A program made the position numbers and the translations under genes. Below, one piece after another: positions 34,069 to 44,934 of a stretch of 64,000 bases of DNA. The DNA is from Microbacteriaceae bacterium 3FA27C10 (GTDB lineage: Bacteria; Actinomycetota; Actinomycetes; Actinomycetales; Microbacteriaceae): positions 1 through 64,000 of the forward strand of contig SCNI01000018.1 of NCBI GenBank assembly GCA_005502775.1, read 5' to 3'. The first letter of the stretch is position 1, and each line of letters starts with the position of its first letter. A model generated the notes under the pieces. It was not told where the DNA came from and did no database searches. It worked only from the letters and a program-made list of their open reading frames with translations.

Positions 34069-34899
34069 TCAGCGGGCCGCGGCGTCGAGGACGAGGCGTT
34101 CGCCGGCGTAGACCAGCGAGTCGTCGACGATGCCCTCCGGACTGATGCGGCCCGCGCTCAGGTACACGATGACGGCGGGGTCCACGCCGAACCTCTCCGC
34201 GATGTTCGTGAGAGTGTCGCCGGGGACGACGTCGTAGAAGAGCGGAGTTCCGGCATCCGTCACGGAGACGGATCCGGACGCGCCCTGCCGTGCTCCGCCG
34301 TCGGTCAGGCGGGGGACGGACTGTTCGTGGGTCCAGCTGAGTGCGGCTATGCCGATCACGTCGCCGTAGCAGCCGTCGAAGCCCTCCGGAGGCACGGTCG
34401 TCACGGGCGCGTAGATCACCGCCTCGTCGAGGAAGCTCGGATCGTCGGAGGGGAGCTGATCGATGCGGCCCAAGGGGAACTCCTGCGCGACGTCCGGGGT
34501 GAACGACGGGAGGCCGAGGCCGTATCCGTCGGAGTTGAAGCAGCCGTATTGCGCCCCCGGCGTCGAGCGGAGGAGGCCTTGGAGTGGTCGGGGGTCGCTG
34601 GTGTCCAGTCGCGAGAACCGTGCGAACGCGTTGCGGGCGCCATCCGTGACGATCTCGATCGTGGCGATCGTGGCGCCCTCGGCGTCGAGCACGGGGCCGG
34701 ATGCGAGCACGGCGTCGGCCGGCACCGGTTGCGGCTGCCAGGCGGGTGCGGCGTCCGAAGCGGACGGAGGGCTGGATGCGAGAGGCGGGGATGCCGGTGC
34801 GATGGTGGGCGAGCACCCGGTCAGTCCCCATCCGAGCACCATGATCACGGCCGCGGCACACGCCGACCGCCGTCGTCGGGCGCGTTTCGTCGCCGTCAT
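34069..34899 (-). CDS. LysM-domain lipoprotein
   Basis: The 276-residue protein has a basic N-terminus and a lipobox WGLTGC (Cys28). A Pro/Ser/Ala-rich linker and an unrecognised domain (about 60-215) with two Cys ([19 protein letters not shown]) come next, and then a C-terminal LysM repeat [20 protein letters not shown]. LysM anchors proteins to peptidoglycan. It overlaps the upstream lipoprotein stop (TGATG), so the two are coupled and likely function together at the cell surface. Confidence 0.83.
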   Translation of the reverse strand: MTATKRARRRRSACAAAVIMVLGWGLTGCSPTIAPASPPLASSPPSASDAAPAWQPQPVPADAVLASGPVLDAEGATIATIEIVTDGARNAFARFSRLDTSDPRPLQGLLRSTPGAQYGCFNSDGYGLGLPSFTPDVAQEFPLGRIDQLPSDDPSFLDEAVIYAPVTTVPPEGFDGCYGDVIGIAALSWTHEQSVPRLTDGGARQGASGSVSVTDAGTPLFYDVVPGDTLTNIAERFGVDPAVIVYLSAGRISPEGIVDDSLVYAGERLVLDAAAR

Positions 34900-35408
34900 C
34901 AGCGGGAGAGGGTTCCGGTCAGGGTCCAGGTGGTGCCGGGGTCGGTGCGGATGTCGAGGACGTAGCTTTCCTGCGACCGCTCCATCTGCAGCGTCGAGTT
35001 CCCGGTCCCCGCACTGCAGTGGTCGCTGCCCATGTAGGAGCCGCTCGACTCGGGGAGCAGCTGCACCCAGAAGCCGCCCGCGCCCTCGCAGCGGAACGAC
35101 ATGGTGAAGGTGAGCCGGTCGCGGCCCTCGGCGAGCGGGTAGTACGGGTTCGGGATCTCGACCGTTCCCGGCCCGTCGCCTGTCGCCGAGACCTGCTGCG
35201 GCGTCGGAGTGGGCGAGTGGACATCGTCGGCCAGGCTGTCGGACGTCGGGGTGGAGGCCGCTGCCGTCGCAGCCGTAGCGCTTCCGTTCGCGGCCGGCGT
35301 GACGCATCCGCTCAGCAGCATGGCCACCAGCGTGCCCCCGCCGAGCAACGCGCCCGGCGCCCCACGCCGCGGCCTCGGCCGCCCACCTCTGTCGTACACC
35401 CCGGCCAT
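34899..35408 (-). CDS. Lipoprotein of unknown function
   Basis: The 169-residue protein has a signal peptide with lipobox LLSGC (Cys35). A Thr/Ser/Ala linker and a small beta-rich domain with two Cys ([14 protein letters not shown] and SDHCSAGTG) follow, which probably form a disulfide outside the cell. GGGGGAGG precedes the ATG by 5 nt. It is the first gene of a two-lipoprotein operon inserted between panC and lysS. I do not recognise the domain. Confidence 0.75.
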   Translation of the reverse strand: MAGVYDRGGRPRPRRGAPGALLGGGTLVAMLLSGCVTPAANGSATAATAAASTPTSDSLADDVHSPTPTPQQVSATGDGPGTVEIPNPYYPLAEGRDRLTFTMSFRCEGAGGFWVQLLPESSGSYMGSDHCSAGTGNSTLQMERSQESYVLDIRTDPGTTWTLTGTLSR

Positions 35409-35471
35409 GCCGACCTCCCCCGTTCATGCCCCTCTGCGCCGACGATAGCCGAATGGGTTGGGACTCACATC

Positions 35472-35508
35472 CCCAAACCGGGTGAGTGCGTGCGCCCGGT
35501 AAACTGGG
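35472..35508 (+). promoter_or_regulatory. lysS promoter with nested inverted repeat
   Basis: TAAACT (35500-35505) is a plausible -10 for lysS. It is embedded in an inverted repeat formed by ACCGGG (35477-35482) with CCCGGT (35495-35500), and CCCA (35472-35475) with TGGG (35505-35508). The symmetry spans the -10 and spacer, so it may be an operator rather than a transcript hairpin. Confidence 0.4.
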
Positions 35509-35534
35509 CGGGACTTCAAGGAGACCCTCCCCGC

Positions 35535-37076
35535 ATGACCGACGCAGCCGCGCCCGCAAGCCACGCCCCCGAGCCCGCCGAGCAGACTCCCGAGGAGGCC
35601 GAAGCGGCCGCCCGCGAGGTCTCCGAGCAGAAGGCCGTGCGCCTGGCCAAGCGCGACAAGCTCAACGCCTCGGGCGCGGAGGCCTACCCGGTGTCGGTGC
35701 CCGTCACCACCACCATCCCCGCCGTGCGGGCGAAGTGGGGCCACCTCGCCGCCGACGAGGCGAGCGGCGAGACCGTGGGCATCGCCGGGCGCGTGGTGCA
35801 CCTGCGCAACACGGGCAAGCTCTGCTTCGTGTCGCTGCAGTCGGGCGACGGCACGCGAATCCAGGCCATGGTGTCCCTGGCCGCCGTCGGCGAGGAGTCG
35901 CTCGCCGAGTTCAAGGAGTTCGTCGATCTCGGCGACCACCTCTTCGTCACGGGCGAGGTCATCTCGAGCCGCCGCGGCGAGCTCAGTGTCATGGTGACGG
36001 GCTGGAAGATCGCGTCGAAGGCCATCCTGCCGCTGCCGAACCTGCACTCCGAGCTCTCCGAGGAGACCCGGATGCGCAGCCGCTACCTCGACCTCATCGT
36101 GCGCGAGCAGGCCCGCCAAGTGGTGCGCACCCGCGCCCAGGCCATGGCGGCGCTCCGCAGCACCTTCGCCGAGCGGCACTACCTCGAGGTCGAGACGCCG
36201 ATGCTGCAGACCATGCACGGCGGCGCCGCGGCCCGCCCGTTCTCGACCCACTCGAACGCCTTCGACACCGAGCTCTTCCTGCGCATCGCGCCCGAGCTCT
36301 TCCTCAAGCGTGCCGTCGTGGGCGGCATCGACCGGGTGTTCGAGATCAACCGCAACTTCCGCAACGAGGGGGCCGACTCCACGCACAGCCCCGAGTTCGC
36401 GATGCTCGAGGCCTACGAGGCCTACGGCGACTACACCTCGATCGCCGAGCTCACGCAGACCCTGATCCAGAACGCGGCGCTCGCCGTGTCGGGTTCGCAC
36501 GTCGTGACGTGGGCCGACGGCACCGAGTACGACCTCGGCGGCGAGTGGGACCGCATCAGCATGTACGGCTCGCTCTCCGAGGCCGCCGGCGTCGAGATCA
36601 CGCCCGAGACGAGCGTGGCGGAGCTGCAGGCGCTCGCCGACCGCGAGGGCGTCGAGGTGCACCTGCCCAATCACGGCAAGCTCGTCGAAGAGCTCTGGGA
36701 GCACTTCGTGAAGGGCGGTCTCGTGCGCCCCACCTTCGTGCTCGACTTCCCCGTCGAGACGAGCCCGCTCACCCGCGCGCACCGCAGCATCCCGGGCGTC
36801 GTGGAGAAGTGGGATCTCTACATCCGCGGCTTCGAGCTCGCCACCGGCTATTCCGAGCTCGTCGACCCCGTCATCCAGCGCGAGCGCTTCGTGGAGCAGG
36901 CCAAGCAGGCCGCGGCGGGCGACGACGAGGCCATGCGCCTCGACGAGGACTTCCTGCGCGCCCTCGAGTTCGGCATGCCCCCCTCGGGCGGCATGGGCAT
37001 GGGCATCGACCGTTTGCTGATGGCCCTCACGGGCCTCGGCATCCGCGAGACCATCCTGTTCCCGCTGGTGAAGTGA
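35535..37076 (+). CDS. lysS: Lysine--tRNA ligase (class II)
   Basis: The ATG at 35535 with AAGGAG (35518-35523) gives 513 residues. An anticodon-binding OB fold (about 70-180) precedes the class II core: motif 2 [20 protein letters not shown] and motif 3 [15 protein letters not shown]. The ATP and lysine pocket [14 protein letters not shown] is conserved. The first 40 residues are an Ala/Glu-rich extension. Two small membrane-protein genes and a cardiolipin synthase follow on the same strand. Confidence 0.95.
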   Translation: MTDAAAPASHAPEPAEQTPEEAEAAAREVSEQKAVRLAKRDKLNASGAEAYPVSVPVTTTIPAVRAKWGHLAADEASGETVGIAGRVVHLRNTGKLCFVSLQSGDGTRIQAMVSLAAVGEESLAEFKEFVDLGDHLFVTGEVISSRRGELSVMVTGWKIASKAILPLPNLHSELSEETRMRSRYLDLIVREQARQVVRTRAQAMAALRSTFAERHYLEVETPMLQTMHGGAAARPFSTHSNAFDTELFLRIAPELFLKRAVVGGIDRVFEINRNFRNEGADSTHSPEFAMLEAYEAYGDYTSIAELTQTLIQNAALAVSGSHVVTWADGTEYDLGGEWDRISMYGSLSEAAGVEITPETSVAELQALADREGVEVHLPNHGKLVEELWEHFVKGGLVRPTFVLDFPVETSPLTRAHRSIPGVVEKWDLYIRGFELATGYSELVDPVIQRERFVEQAKQAAAGDDEAMRLDEDFLRALEFGMPPSGGMGMGIDRLLMALTGLGIRETILFPLVK

Positions 37077-37086
37077 GGGCACGACG

Positions 37087-37218
37087 ATGAGCGACGAGAA
37101 CAAGCCCGAGCGCGACCCCCGCAAACCCACCCCCACCCAGATCGTCATCTGGGTCGTCGTGGGCGGCGTCGGCCTCTACTTCCTCGGCAGCGGTCTGCTG
37201 GGAATCCTCAGCCACTGA
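37087..37218 (+). CDS. Small single-pass membrane protein (43 aa)
   Basis: The ATG at 37087, 10 bp after lysS, opens a 43-residue frame: a charged N-terminus ([18 protein letters not shown]) and one membrane helix ([20 protein letters not shown]). The N-terminus has the composition of actinobacterial small membrane proteins. There is no strong ribosome site, so it probably relies on coupling to lysS. Function unknown. Confidence 0.6.
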   Translation: MSDENKPERDPRKPTPTQIVIWVVVGGVGLYFLGSGLLGILSH

Positions 37219-37268
37219 GCCGCCCCCGGGCGGCGGGACCGGGCGCCTGATGACGTATCGTTGAAGAG

Positions 37269-37436
37269 ATGAACGATTTCTGGCTCGCGATCGCAGCACT
37301 GGCCCCCACGGTTCTCGTCGGGCTCGTGTTCTGGTTCATCATGCGCGCCCTCATCCGGTCCGACAAGTCGGAGCGCAAGGCGCTCGCGAAGATCGAGGCC
37401 GAAGAGCGCGAGAAGCTCGGCCTCCCGACGCGGTAG
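37269..37436 (+). CDS. Small single-pass membrane protein (55 aa)
   Basis: The ATG at 37269 starts a 55-residue protein: an N-terminal membrane helix (FWLAIAALAPTVLVGLVFWFIM) followed by a highly charged helix (RSDKSERKALAKIEAEEREK). TATCGT (37256-37261) ends 7 nt upstream, suggesting a leaderless transcript, although GAAGAG could also act as a ribosome site. The layout matches the small lysyl-tRNA-synthetase-linked proteins seen in actinobacteria, of unknown role. Confidence 0.7.
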   Translation: MNDFWLAIAALAPTVLVGLVFWFIMRALIRSDKSERKALAKIEAEEREKLGLPTR

Positions 37437-37458
37437 CCGACTTCCGCTACGGTATGCG

Positions 37459-37475
37459 TGGGGGATCGAACCCCA
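37459..37475 (-). other. tRNA T-arm-like hairpin upstream of cls
   Basis: On the minus strand the 17 bases read TGGGG-TTCGATC-CCCCA. This is a 5-bp stem with a 7-nt loop identical in form to a tRNA T-arm. No anticodon or acceptor arm accompanies it, so it is not a tRNA gene. It lies just ahead of the cls ribosome site. Confidence 0.6.
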
Positions 37476-37499
37476 GACGCCTGCCGGGAGGAGACCACC

Positions 37500-38972
37500 G
37501 TGTCGAGTGCCGACATCGCGGCCATGGTCGCGCTGCTCCTCCTCCTGGTCGACCTCGGCATCCGCGTGTTCTCGGTGATCGTGGTGCCGCGCAACCGCCG
37601 CCCCTCCACCGGCATCGCCTGGCTCATGGCGATCTTCGTGCTCCCGTATGTCGGGTTCCTGCTCTTCCTGCTCATCGGCAGCTACAAGCTCCCGAAGTCG
37701 CGGCGCGACAAGCAGCACGCCATCAACGAGTTCATCATCGAGACCACCGAGGGCATCGAGCGCGTCAGCGATGCGAACCCCTGGCCGCCGTGGTTCAAGA
37801 ACGTGGTGGAGCTCAACCGCACTCTCGGCGCCATGCCGCTGGTCGGCGGCAACCAGGCGAGCCTCGTGGGCGACTACGACGAGGCCATCCGTCAGATGAC
37901 GGCCGCCATCGGCGAGGCGCAGCGCTACGTGCACGCCGAGTTCTACATCCTCTCGCTCGATGCGACCACCGCCGGCTTCTTCGACGCCCTCGAGGCGGCC
38001 GTGAAGCGCGGGGTCACGGTGCGGGTGCTGCTCGATCACATCGCCTCGGTGCGCGCGCCCGGCCACAAGAAGACGGTCAAACGCCTCAACGCCATGGGCG
38101 TGAAGTGGCACTTCATGCTCCCGGTGCAGCCCCTGCAGGGCAAGTGGCAGCGCCCCGACCTGCGCAACCACCGCAAGATCCTCGTGGTCGACGGCGAGGT
38201 CGCCTACATGGGCTCGCAGAACGTGGTCGACCGCAGCTACAACAAGAAGGGCAACCTCAAGCGCGGCCTGAAGTGGCAAGACCTGATGACGCGCCTCGAA
38301 GGTCCGATCGTGGCCGGCATCAACGCCATCTTCATCACCGACTGGTACAGCGAGTCGAACGAGCTGCTGCTGCGCGAGACCCGGGCCATCACCGACGACA
38401 TCATCGACGACGACGCCGATGCGCTCGACATGCAGGTGGTCCCCTCCGGCCCCGGATTCGAGGGGGAGAACAACCTGCGCCTGTTCCTCGCGCTGCTCTA
38501 CAACGCGCAGGAGCAGATCATCATCACGAGCCCCTACTTCGTGCCCGACGACGCCATGCTCTACGCCATCACCACCGCCACCCAGCGGGGCGTGAAGGTG
38601 GAGCTCTTCGTCTCGGAGATCGGCGACCAGGCCCTGGTCTACCACGCCCAGCGCTCCTACTACGAGGTGCTGCTGAAGGCGGGCGTGCGCATCTACATGT
38701 ACGAGTCGCCCTTCATCCTGCACTCGAAGCACTTCACCATCGACGACGAGGTGGCCGTGATCGGCTCGAGCAACATGGACATGCGCTCCTTCAGCCTCAA
38801 CATGGAGATCTCGCTGATGGTGCGCGGGCGCTCGTTCGTGGCCGAGATGCGCGCCGTCGAAGACGGCTACCGCGCGGTCAGCCGGGAGCTGACCCTCGAC
38901 GAGTGGCACAAGCAGCCGTTGCGCTCCACCATCCTCGACAACCTCGCGCGGCTCACCTCGGCCATCCAGTAG
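37500..38972 (+). CDS. cls: Cardiolipin synthase (phospholipase D family)
   Basis: From GTG 37500, with GGGAGGAG (37486-37493) 6 nt upstream, the product is 490 residues. Two N-terminal membrane segments (about 5-22 and 34-56) precede two HKD motifs: HRKILVVDGEVAYMGSQN near 224 and HSKHFTIDDEVAVIGSSN near 408. It makes cardiolipin or a related lipid from phosphatidylglycerol. The frame extends upstream to an ATG at 37458 but the ribosome site fixes the GTG. Confidence 0.93.
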   Translation: MSSADIAAMVALLLLLVDLGIRVFSVIVVPRNRRPSTGIAWLMAIFVLPYVGFLLFLLIGSYKLPKSRRDKQHAINEFIIETTEGIERVSDANPWPPWFKNVVELNRTLGAMPLVGGNQASLVGDYDEAIRQMTAAIGEAQRYVHAEFYILSLDATTAGFFDALEAAVKRGVTVRVLLDHIASVRAPGHKKTVKRLNAMGVKWHFMLPVQPLQGKWQRPDLRNHRKILVVDGEVAYMGSQNVVDRSYNKKGNLKRGLKWQDLMTRLEGPIVAGINAIFITDWYSESNELLLRETRAITDDIIDDDADALDMQVVPSGPGFEGENNLRLFLALLYNAQEQIIITSPYFVPDDAMLYAITTATQRGVKVELFVSEIGDQALVYHAQRSYYEVLLKAGVRIYMYESPFILHSKHFTIDDEVAVIGSSNMDMRSFSLNMEISLMVRGRSFVAEMRAVEDGYRAVSRELTLDEWHKQPLRSTILDNLARLTSAIQ

Positions 38973-38987
38973 GGACGGCCGCCGGGC

Positions 38988-40040
38988 TCAGGGGCGCGGC
39001 TTCAGCCGGACGCTGGGCAGTTCGGGCGCGGGCAGCGGGTCGCCGGCGTAGTGGTGGTCGGTGTCGCCGAAGCGGGGGCGTGCGTGGCGGGCGCGGCGAC
39101 CCGGCCGGGGCGCGGCATCGGGGGTCATCGGGGTGGGAGCATCCGTCGCCGGCTCGGCGCCCGACTCCTGCTGCCACTGCGCACGGTACTCGGCCACCTC
39201 GTCGTGGCTGCGTCCGACGAAGTTCCACCACATCAGCACCTGCTCGCCGAACGGTGCGCCGCCGATCAGCAGCAGGCGGGCGGCGCTCTGGCCGGTGGAG
39301 AGCTTGACGCTCGTGCGGCCGGGGCCGAGGTAGGCGAGCTCGGTGCGGATGGCGGCGCTGCCGTCGATCGTGACGGCCCCGGTGTCGACGAGCACGCCGT
39401 ACTCGAAGTCGGGCCGTAGCGGGATCTCTGTGCGCCCACCGGAGGAGAGCCGGATCTCGGCGGCGACGAGCGGCGTGAAGGTGGTGGCCCCGACGGCTGC
39501 TCCGCCGAGCTCGCCCACGAAGACGCGGATGTCGGCGGCCCCGAGTCGCAGCGGCACGGCGGCGTGCGTCTCGAAGAAGGGCTCGGTGCGGCGCGAGTGC
39601 TCCGGCAGAGCCACCCAGAGCTGCACGCCGTGGAGCGTGGTGGTGGCCTCGGTGGAGATCTCGGAGTGCGAGATGCCGCGCCCCGCCGTCATCAGGTTGA
39701 GCTCGCCCGGCCGCACGAAGGCATGGCTGCCCACGCTGTCGCGGTGCTCGATCTCGCCCTCGAAGAGCCAGCTGACGGTCTGCAGTCCGGTGTGCGGATG
39801 CGGGGGCACGACCATCCCGCCCGTCACCGACACGTCGCTGGGCCCGTAGTGGTCGACGAAGCACCAGGCCCCGATGAGGGTGCGCTGCTTGCTCGGAAGG
39901 GTGCGGTGCACGGTCATCGCGCGCGGGCCGCCGAGAGGGACCTCGCGCGCCGTGATGATCTCGGGATGCGGCGAGAGGGCGGCGGAAGCCGGTTCCGGCT
40001 CCGCCCACGTCTCTGCGGGCTGCGTCTCGAGGTTGCTCAC
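38988..40040 (-). CDS. Pirin-family protein
   Basis: The 350-residue bicupin has the pirin N-terminal signature VPPHPHTGLQTVSWLFEGEIEHRDSVGSH with the iron-binding His residues and an invariant Glu, then MTAGRGISHSE and the C-terminal pirin domain. Pirins act as quercetin dioxygenases or redox-sensing regulators. The last 60 residues (Pro/Arg-rich) extend past the usual fold. The start is GTG 40040; a TAGGAT -10 ends 6 nt before it, indicating a leaderless transcript. Confidence 0.88.
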   Translation of the reverse strand: MSNLETQPAETWAEPEPASAALSPHPEIITAREVPLGGPRAMTVHRTLPSKQRTLIGAWCFVDHYGPSDVSVTGGMVVPPHPHTGLQTVSWLFEGEIEHRDSVGSHAFVRPGELNLMTAGRGISHSEISTEATTTLHGVQLWVALPEHSRRTEPFFETHAAVPLRLGAADIRVFVGELGGAAVGATTFTPLVAAEIRLSSGGRTEIPLRPDFEYGVLVDTGAVTIDGSAAIRTELAYLGPGRTSVKLSTGQSAARLLLIGGAPFGEQVLMWWNFVGRSHDEVAEYRAQWQQESGAEPATDAPTPMTPDAAPRPGRRARHARPRFGDTDHHYAGDPLPAPELPSVRLKPRP

Positions 40041-40129
40041 ACCGGCATCCTATTGTCCGCGACCCCGCTAGAATCCATCGGAGGCGATCATCGGCTCGCC
40101 ATCGACACCGCACCATCCGGGGGGATTCC

Positions 40130-40552
40130 ATGTTCACGTCCGTGCTCGCAGAGACGTCGTCGTACTCGTACAGCTACCAGTTCGACCCGGTGTCGTCGCT
40201 GTTCAGCTTCGTGATCTGGGTGCTCATCGTCGTGGGCATGTGGCTGACCTTCCTCAAGGCCGGACGCCGCGGCTGGGCGGCGATCATCCCCTTCTACAAC
40301 ATCTACACGCTGTGCAAGGTGGCCGGGAAGCCGGGCTGGTGGTGGATCCTCTACATCATCCCGATCGTCAACATCGTCATCGGCATCATCGTGGCGCTCG
40401 GCGTGGCCCGCAACTTCGGCAAGGGCGGGGCGTTCGGCTTCTTCCTGCTGTTCTGGCCGCTGCCCTTCATCGGCTACCCGATCCTCGGCTTCGGCTCCGA
40501 CCAGTACCTCGGCGAGCGCCCCGCCGGCTCCGCGCCGGCCGTCACCATCTGA
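40130..40552 (+). CDS. DUF5684-type four-helix membrane protein
   Basis: The 140-residue protein has membrane segments near 22-42, 48-64, 68-92 and 100-118. The pattern FLKAGRRGWAAIIPFYNIYTLCKVAGKPGWWWILYIIP is characteristic of DUF5684 and related signal-peptidase-like families. GGGGGGA lies just upstream of the ATG. The function is unknown. It is divergent from the pirin gene and upstream of clpC, separated from it by two hairpins. Confidence 0.75.
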   Translation: MFTSVLAETSSYSYSYQFDPVSSLFSFVIWVLIVVGMWLTFLKAGRRGWAAIIPFYNIYTLCKVAGKPGWWWILYIIPIVNIVIGIIVALGVARNFGKGGAFGFFLLFWPLPFIGYPILGFGSDQYLGERPAGSAPAVTI

Positions 40553-40574
40553 TCCGTTCACGCCCACGGCGAAC

Positions 40575-40594
40575 AGGGGCTGTTCCAGGCCCCT
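40575..40594 (+). terminator. Short hairpin between DUF5684 gene and clpC
   Basis: AGGGGC (40575-40580) pairs with GCCCCT (40589-40594) around an 8-nt loop, 22 bp after the stop codon. There is no T-run. It may terminate the membrane-protein transcript. A clpC -10 (TAGTCT, 40603-40608) follows directly. Confidence 0.45.
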
Positions 40595-40617
40595 CGCCTG
40601 GTTAGTCTCTTCCTAAC

Positions 40618-40644
40618 GGTCGCCATCCTCCGGCCCTGGCGACC
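40618..40644 (+). promoter_or_regulatory. Inverted repeat in the clpC leader
   Basis: GGTCGCCA (40618-40625) is perfectly inverted as TGGCGACC (40637-40644), with 11 bp between. It lies downstream of the presumed start site and just before the ribosome site GGGAG. It could be a repressor or activator site for heat-shock control, or a leader hairpin that affects translation. Confidence 0.5.
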
Positions 40645-40656
40645 AGGGAGACAGAC

Positions 40657-43182
<2,526 letters not shown>

Positions 43183-43197
43183 GAGCACCCCACCACC

Positions 43198-43254
43198 AGA
43201 TCCGTCACTTTCGGCTCGAAAACCCCTCGGGGAAGAGCCGAAAGTGACGGATCT
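43198..43254 (+). terminator. Very long perfect hairpin after clpC
   Basis: Two 20-nt arms (43198-43217 and 43235-43254) are perfectly complementary; the first begins AGATCCGTCACTTT. The 17-nt loop holds a further CCCC-TC-GGGG stem. It begins 16 bp after the clpC stop and ends 16 bp before the next -10, so a terminator is the simplest role. The perfect 20-bp stem is far longer than termination needs. Confidence 0.75.
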
Positions 43255-43282
43255 GCGTCGTTAAGGCGAATACGCTGGGGCG

Positions 43283-43807
43283 ATGAGTTCGAGCAAGACG
43301 CAGCCCGTGGTGACCGTGCGGCGGGCGCGCACCAGTGATGTCCCGTGGATCCAGAGTCTCGTGGAACCCCTGGTGCAGCGACGAATCCTGCTCGGAAAAG
43401 ACGCCGTCGTGTTCTACGAGGCGGTGCAGGAGTTCCGCATCGCCGAAGACGAGAACGGCACCCCCCTCGGCTGCGGCGCCCTGCACGTGTTCTGGGAGGA
43501 CCTCGGCGAGGTGCGCACTCTCGCCGTGCACGAGGACTGGCTCGGCCAAGGGGTCGGCCGCGCCCTGCTCACGCAGATCGAGCAGGATGCGCTCGAGCTC
43601 GGTCTCTCCCGCCTGTTCTGCCTGACCTTCGAGGTGCCCTTCTTCGAGCGCAACGGCTACATCGCCTCCCCGCTCTCGCTCGTCGACCCCGAGGTCTATG
43701 CCGAGCTCGTGCGCTCGCCCGACGAAGGCGTGGCCGAGTTCCTCGACCTCGCGCGGGTGAAGCCGAATACGCTCGGGAACACGCGCATGCTGAAGCACCT
43801 GCGCTGA
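43283..43807 (+). CDS. GNAT acetyltransferase, N-acetylglutamate synthase-like
   Basis: The 174-residue protein has the GNAT acetyl-CoA motif VRTLAVHEDWLGQGVGRALL and the pattern of the short actinobacterial amino-acid N-acetyltransferases: RRARTSDVPWIQSLVEP and LTFEVPFFERNGY. That family acetylates glutamate for arginine synthesis. It is unlinked to arg genes here. TACGCT (43271-43276) ends 6 nt before the ATG, so it is probably leaderless. Assignment to the ArgA-like subfamily is probable, not certain. Confidence 0.8.
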   Translation: MSSSKTQPVVTVRRARTSDVPWIQSLVEPLVQRRILLGKDAVVFYEAVQEFRIAEDENGTPLGCGALHVFWEDLGEVRTLAVHEDWLGQGVGRALLTQIEQDALELGLSRLFCLTFEVPFFERNGYIASPLSLVDPEVYAELVRSPDEGVAEFLDLARVKPNTLGNTRMLKHLR

Positions 43808-43850
43808 GCGGGCCAGCGCCCGAACCACGATCCCTGAGACGGAGACCGGC

Positions 43851-44120
43851 ATGAGCCAAGACGAACCGGAGAAGCGCAGCTTCAACGAGCGCCTGCGCGC
43901 CCGCTACTTCGGCCGGCGGTCGCCCGAGGAGACTCCTGAGCAGGAGGAGGCGGCCGAGTCGTCGCTGCCCAAGTCGAACCAGATGGGCTTCTTCGGCCGC
44001 GTGCAGCGGCCCGGTGGCTTCGACACCCCGCCGGAGGAGCCCATCGAGTTCGAAGGACCGCTGCCCTGGGAGCTCGGCGGCGACGACGCCGACTCGGCAG
44101 CATCCTCGCCCCAGCGCTGA
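43851..44120 (+). CDS. Hypothetical protein (89 aa)
   Basis: The ATG at 43851 follows GGAGA by 5 nt. The product is hydrophilic and acidic, with no signal peptide or membrane segment. Short conserved-looking stretches (SFNERLRARYFGRRS and NQMGFFGRVQRPGGFDTPPE) suggest a disordered adaptor. I do not recognise it. It follows the acetyltransferase by 43 bp and may be co-transcribed. Confidence 0.6.
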   Translation: MSQDEPEKRSFNERLRARYFGRRSPEETPEQEEAAESSLPKSNQMGFFGRVQRPGGFDTPPEEPIEFEGPLPWELGGDDADSAASSPQR

Positions 44121-44199
44121 GCACTCCGCTGGCCGCGTCGTTGCCGGCCGCCCGAGAGCGGGCGTTGAAGTGGCGCGGCGGTGCGACTCGCCGACGGGT

Positions 44200-44619
44200 T
44201 CAGGATGCGCGAGCCGCGCACTCCACGCACAGAGCGGCGGCGGGCCGCACCTCCAGGCGCCCCGGCGCGATCGGGCGGCCGCACGAGAGGCACACCCCGT
44301 AGCGACCCTGCTCGAGGCGTTCGAAGGCCGCATCGGCGTCGGCCAGGCGCGCCACAGCGGCGATCTCGAGCCCGCGCAGCTGCGACCATTCGCTCGAGAG
44401 AGTGGGACCTTCGGGGTCGTGCTCGTCGTCGTCGGGGGAGGCTTCGCGCACCGTGCGGAGCGCCTCCATCGCCTGCGCGAGCGCGGTGAGCTGTTCGGCC
44501 GCCTCATCGCGCTCGCGCTGGAGGCGGGCCTGCACACCGGAGGCGTTGCCGCCCGGGGTACCGGGCAGCGGCAGCCGGGAGTCGCTCGCGCTCGGGCCGG
44601 TCATCGCGTCATCGGTCAT
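44200..44619 (-). CDS. TraR/DksA-type zinc-finger protein
   Basis: The 139-residue protein has an N-terminal coiled coil (VQARLQRERDEAAEQLTALAQAMEAL) and a C-terminal four-cysteine zinc finger YGVCLSCGRPIAPGRLEVRPAAALCVECA. This is the DksA/TraR architecture: a coiled coil that can enter the RNA polymerase secondary channel. The helical hairpin tip lacks an obvious DxxDxA motif (DDDEHDPEGP is nearest), so a DksA-like regulatory effect is uncertain. The small acidic gene at 44656 lies directly upstream. Confidence 0.85.
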   Translation of the reverse strand: MTDDAMTGPSASDSRLPLPGTPGGNASGVQARLQRERDEAAEQLTALAQAMEALRTVREASPDDDEHDPEGPTLSSEWSQLRGLEIAAVARLADADAAFERLEQGRYGVCLSCGRPIAPGRLEVRPAAALCVECAARAS

Positions 44620-44655
44620 CGGTGTGCGCGGGGCGCCGCAAGGAGGAGGCGTCGT

Positions 44656-44826
44656 TCAACCGGCGGGCGCGGGCCCGTCGGTGGGGGAGGCCTCGCCGAT
44701 GAACTCCTTGAACTCGTCTTCGACCTGCTTGTCGAACGAGTCCTGCTCCTCGTCTTCGTCGACCTCCGGGTGCTGGTTGTTGTGTTCGAACGACTCGGGC
44801 TCGAGGGGATCCGTGAATGTGCTCAT
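44656..44826 (-). CDS. Small acidic protein (56 aa)
   Basis: The frame from ATG 44826 encodes a very acidic 56-residue protein (PEVDEDEEQDSFDKQVEDEFKEF) with no Cys or membrane segment. TATTCT (44839-44834) ends 7 nt before the ATG, supporting a leaderless gene divergent from the NUDIX hydrolase. It is 36 bp upstream of the zinc-finger gene and may be in the same transcript. Function unknown. Confidence 0.6.
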   Translation of the reverse strand: MSTFTDPLEPESFEHNNQHPEVDEDEEQDSFDKQVEDEFKEFIGEASPTDGPAPAG

Positions 44827-44934
44827 GGCCCGCAGAATACTCCCCGCGGCCGACATCCACGAAGCTGCAGAGCGCCCCGCACCCGAGCGGTGGGCCGAAA
44901 CATGCCGAACACATGGGGGAGTTATCATCCTCAG

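Noticed and set aside
35472-35508. T-box or riboswitch ahead of lysS
   Set aside because: The symmetric sequence overlaps the -10 itself and so would not be in the transcript. No specifier or T-box sequence follows.
37459-37475. A tRNA gene upstream of cls
   Set aside because: Only the T-arm is recognisable; no acceptor, D or anticodon arm can be folded from the flanks.
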